From Rhynchopus euleeides (Eukaryota; Euglenozoa; Diplonemea; Diplonemida; Diplonemidae), in the NCBI GenBank assembly GCA_963210315.1, contig OY723237.1, forward strand, positions 1,860,001 through 1,924,000: 64,000 nucleotides of DNA. Reading direction: 5' to 3'. The translations under genes were made by a program, and so were the position numbers. Position 1 is the first letter of the stretch. Each line of letters starts with the position of its first letter. The notes beneath the pieces were generated by a model, which saw nothing but the letters and a program-made list of their open reading frames with translations, was not told the DNA's origin and ran no database searches. Of the stretch, positions 62,479-64,000 are shown one piece after another.

Positions 62479-63630
62479 ATAATAATGAGAAAACATCCAT
62501 GGGTCAGCAGGGAAACCCCTGCTGTGGGGGACAGAATCGACGTGTTTCTTTGAAGAAACAACAACCTGCGGGTTACCGCTGGGGTCGATGTCCAAAGGGG
62601 CGCGACACCACGGGGGTGCCACACCGCTTGTCTTGGGAAGTTCTTCACCTTTGGTGAAGGCGGAGTGTTCATATAAGCAAAATTTACGTACACAAGCAGC
62701 GCTCAACCATACACCAGCAAACCAAGCAGGTAGCTGCCGAAGGATCGGTTCGTGCACCTGAGTCTGTACTCTATCTGATCTATTCCGGCTTTTCATGCTT
62801 GTCCTTTCAGACCGGAGGTCTCTCTCTCAAGGCATATAGTCATTCTCCCTTTGCCACAGACCAGTGGGAGTATGTTTATGTGGAGTCACCTAGAGTCACA
62901 GTTATTCGGTGCCACCACGAGAGAGAGTCCAGATTCAGACCGTGTGTCATCCTCTTCCACGGCCAGGCAGAGCTTGCGCGGGGGCAAGATGGCTGAGTTG
63001 CCGGGCGTCTACAGATGCTCCACACACACGACGAGCGCCAGCAGGAGTACTGGTTTCCGACCGATTCCCGACCACCTCTAATTCCACAAGGGCGCAGGCA
63101 GCCATATGGGGGTTTTCATTCCATTCCCAGACATCCGAACATAGTCACCTAGGGGGGCCACCACGCAAGGCCGCTGACATGCACAGTCTCACGCCGCTTT
63201 GTGTACGTAAATCTGCACCCAAAGTTGCCCTGCCCCACCGCCCCCCAACCGCCCGGTAGGTAAGACCCTCGGGGTGCTGCATCCCCATCATCGGGTCACC
63301 TAAACTTTCGGCAAAAAATCACTCCGTCTTTGGTGCCCCTGATTTACCCCTTTTTCACTACGCACAAACTACGCAATCTGGGGGGGGGGTCTCGCTTTTT
63401 GGTCCCCCCCCAGTTTTTTTGGTCCCCCTTTCTGTGTGGCTACTGAGACAGGACTGGAGGCACTGCGCTGACCGAGCAAAAAATTATTGCCAGAACTCAC
63501 TATACACCGTACGAAAGAACGCACGACATGTGGGGCGGGACTCCAGAAACACCTGGGCAAGGTTGCCCCATGCCCAGAAACACCTGAGAAGGAAGTGAGT
63601 TCCAGGAGCCGCGTAGAACACCCTCGAGAT
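62479..63630. other. intergenic DNA, partly element-derived
   Basis: 63253-63305 (GTAAGACCCTCGGGGTGCTG, then CATCGGGTCACCT) resembles a piece of the h core (31255-31300, 40675-40720), so another decayed copy may lie here. G and C runs at 63380-63425. No gene is supported. Confidence 0.4.
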
Positions 63631-63631
63631 T

Positions 63632-63949
63632 GTGAATGATGATACGATCACAGCCTTCAGGGCGATGCGAGGTGCCACCCTGAAGGTGGCCCTTGACATC
63701 AAGGAGAGCGTCGGCCGAGGGGTCGACGAAAAGCTGAAGAAGGCGCTACTGGCACTGGATCCCGCGGGGTATACGGAGGTCACCGCCACACAGGCAACCT
63801 CCGCTGACAACGTCCAGGAGACGTTATCCGAGGGGATCACAACGGCACTAGAGATCTGTGTCACGGGATCCAGGCGCCCACTCTCCCTCGACGGTCTGGG
63901 GATTGTTGTTGGGTATGGTGTCGTTTCCTGCAGCTGCAAAAAAGCGTAG
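63632..63949 (+). CDS. hypothetical protein, 105 aa, possibly a last exon
   Basis: From ATG the frame reads MNDDTITAFRAMRGATLKVA, a charged helix (DIKESVGRGVDEKLKKALLA), then TSADNVQETLSEGITTALEI and a Cys-containing end (VSCSCKKA), TAG. Codon third positions are mostly G/C and the strand is consistent, so it may be real. No domain recognised. The upstream sequence could contain further exons, and the window ends shortly after. Confidence 0.4.
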   Translation: MNDDTITAFRAMRGATLKVALDIKESVGRGVDEKLKKALLALDPAGYTEVTATQATSADNVQETLSEGITTALEICVTGSRRPLSLDGLGIVVGYGVVSCSCKKA

Positions 63950-64000
63950 CAACTGTGCTTCCTTCTTCCTTAATGATGCGTTGACGCTTCCACCCGGAGG

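Overview
The window looks like nuclear DNA of a unicellular eukaryote. The host genes are GC-rich at third codon positions, introns are GT-AG with C-rich acceptor tracts, and there are long G/C homopolymers, CA/GT and CT/AG microsatellites and dense nested transposons. No operon or other bacterial feature is visible. A chromerid or related alveolate alga is my best guess, but the window alone cannot prove it.

Only two well-supported host genes are present, both on the plus strand: a four-exon gene for a WW-domain, low-complexity protein (12779-16144) and a single-exon HECT-type E3 ubiquitin ligase (56708-59938). A third, possibly host, reading frame (39113-39357, continuing at 46514) is split by two adjacent transposons.

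Almost everything else is mobile DNA. At 20387-29126 (minus) lies a complete-looking non-LTR retrotransposon: a coiled-coil ORF1, then a 2019-residue ORF2 with OTU-like protease, APE endonuclease, reverse transcriptase, CCHC knuckle, RNase H and a tandem Cys/His C-terminus. ORF1 and ORF2 share one reading frame and are separated by a single TAG inside a perfect hairpin. The rest is DNA transposons and MITEs bounded by inverted repeats, mostly with 2-bp TA duplications. I gave them working letters: a, b, c, d (ends CACGGTGG), e and o (ends GGGGGGGTCA), i, l, m, n, t, y, q, j, x, s, u, r, v.

Layout: 1-5043 q/r elements with two related 17-bp minisatellites; 5053-8624 a chain of o, m(a), n, o; 8627-12445 low-complexity DNA with two MITEs; 12779-16144 WW gene; 16940-18465 e1; 20387-29126 retrotransposon; 29712-37832 a2, i, e2 (holding b and v); 39113-46555 the split gene with j (holding q2) and c; 46603-49203 a duplicated block and x; 49206-56707 mostly empty DNA with o2; 56708-59938 HECT gene; 60032-62476 palindrome-rich elements; 63632-63949 a small ORF.

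The most unusual themes are end-to-end nesting of TA-flanked elements, one roughly 2-kb core carried by two elements with unrelated termini, element families that share an 8-bp terminus but have different palindromic interiors, a hammerhead-like RNA core, and the single-stop ORF1/ORF2 junction.
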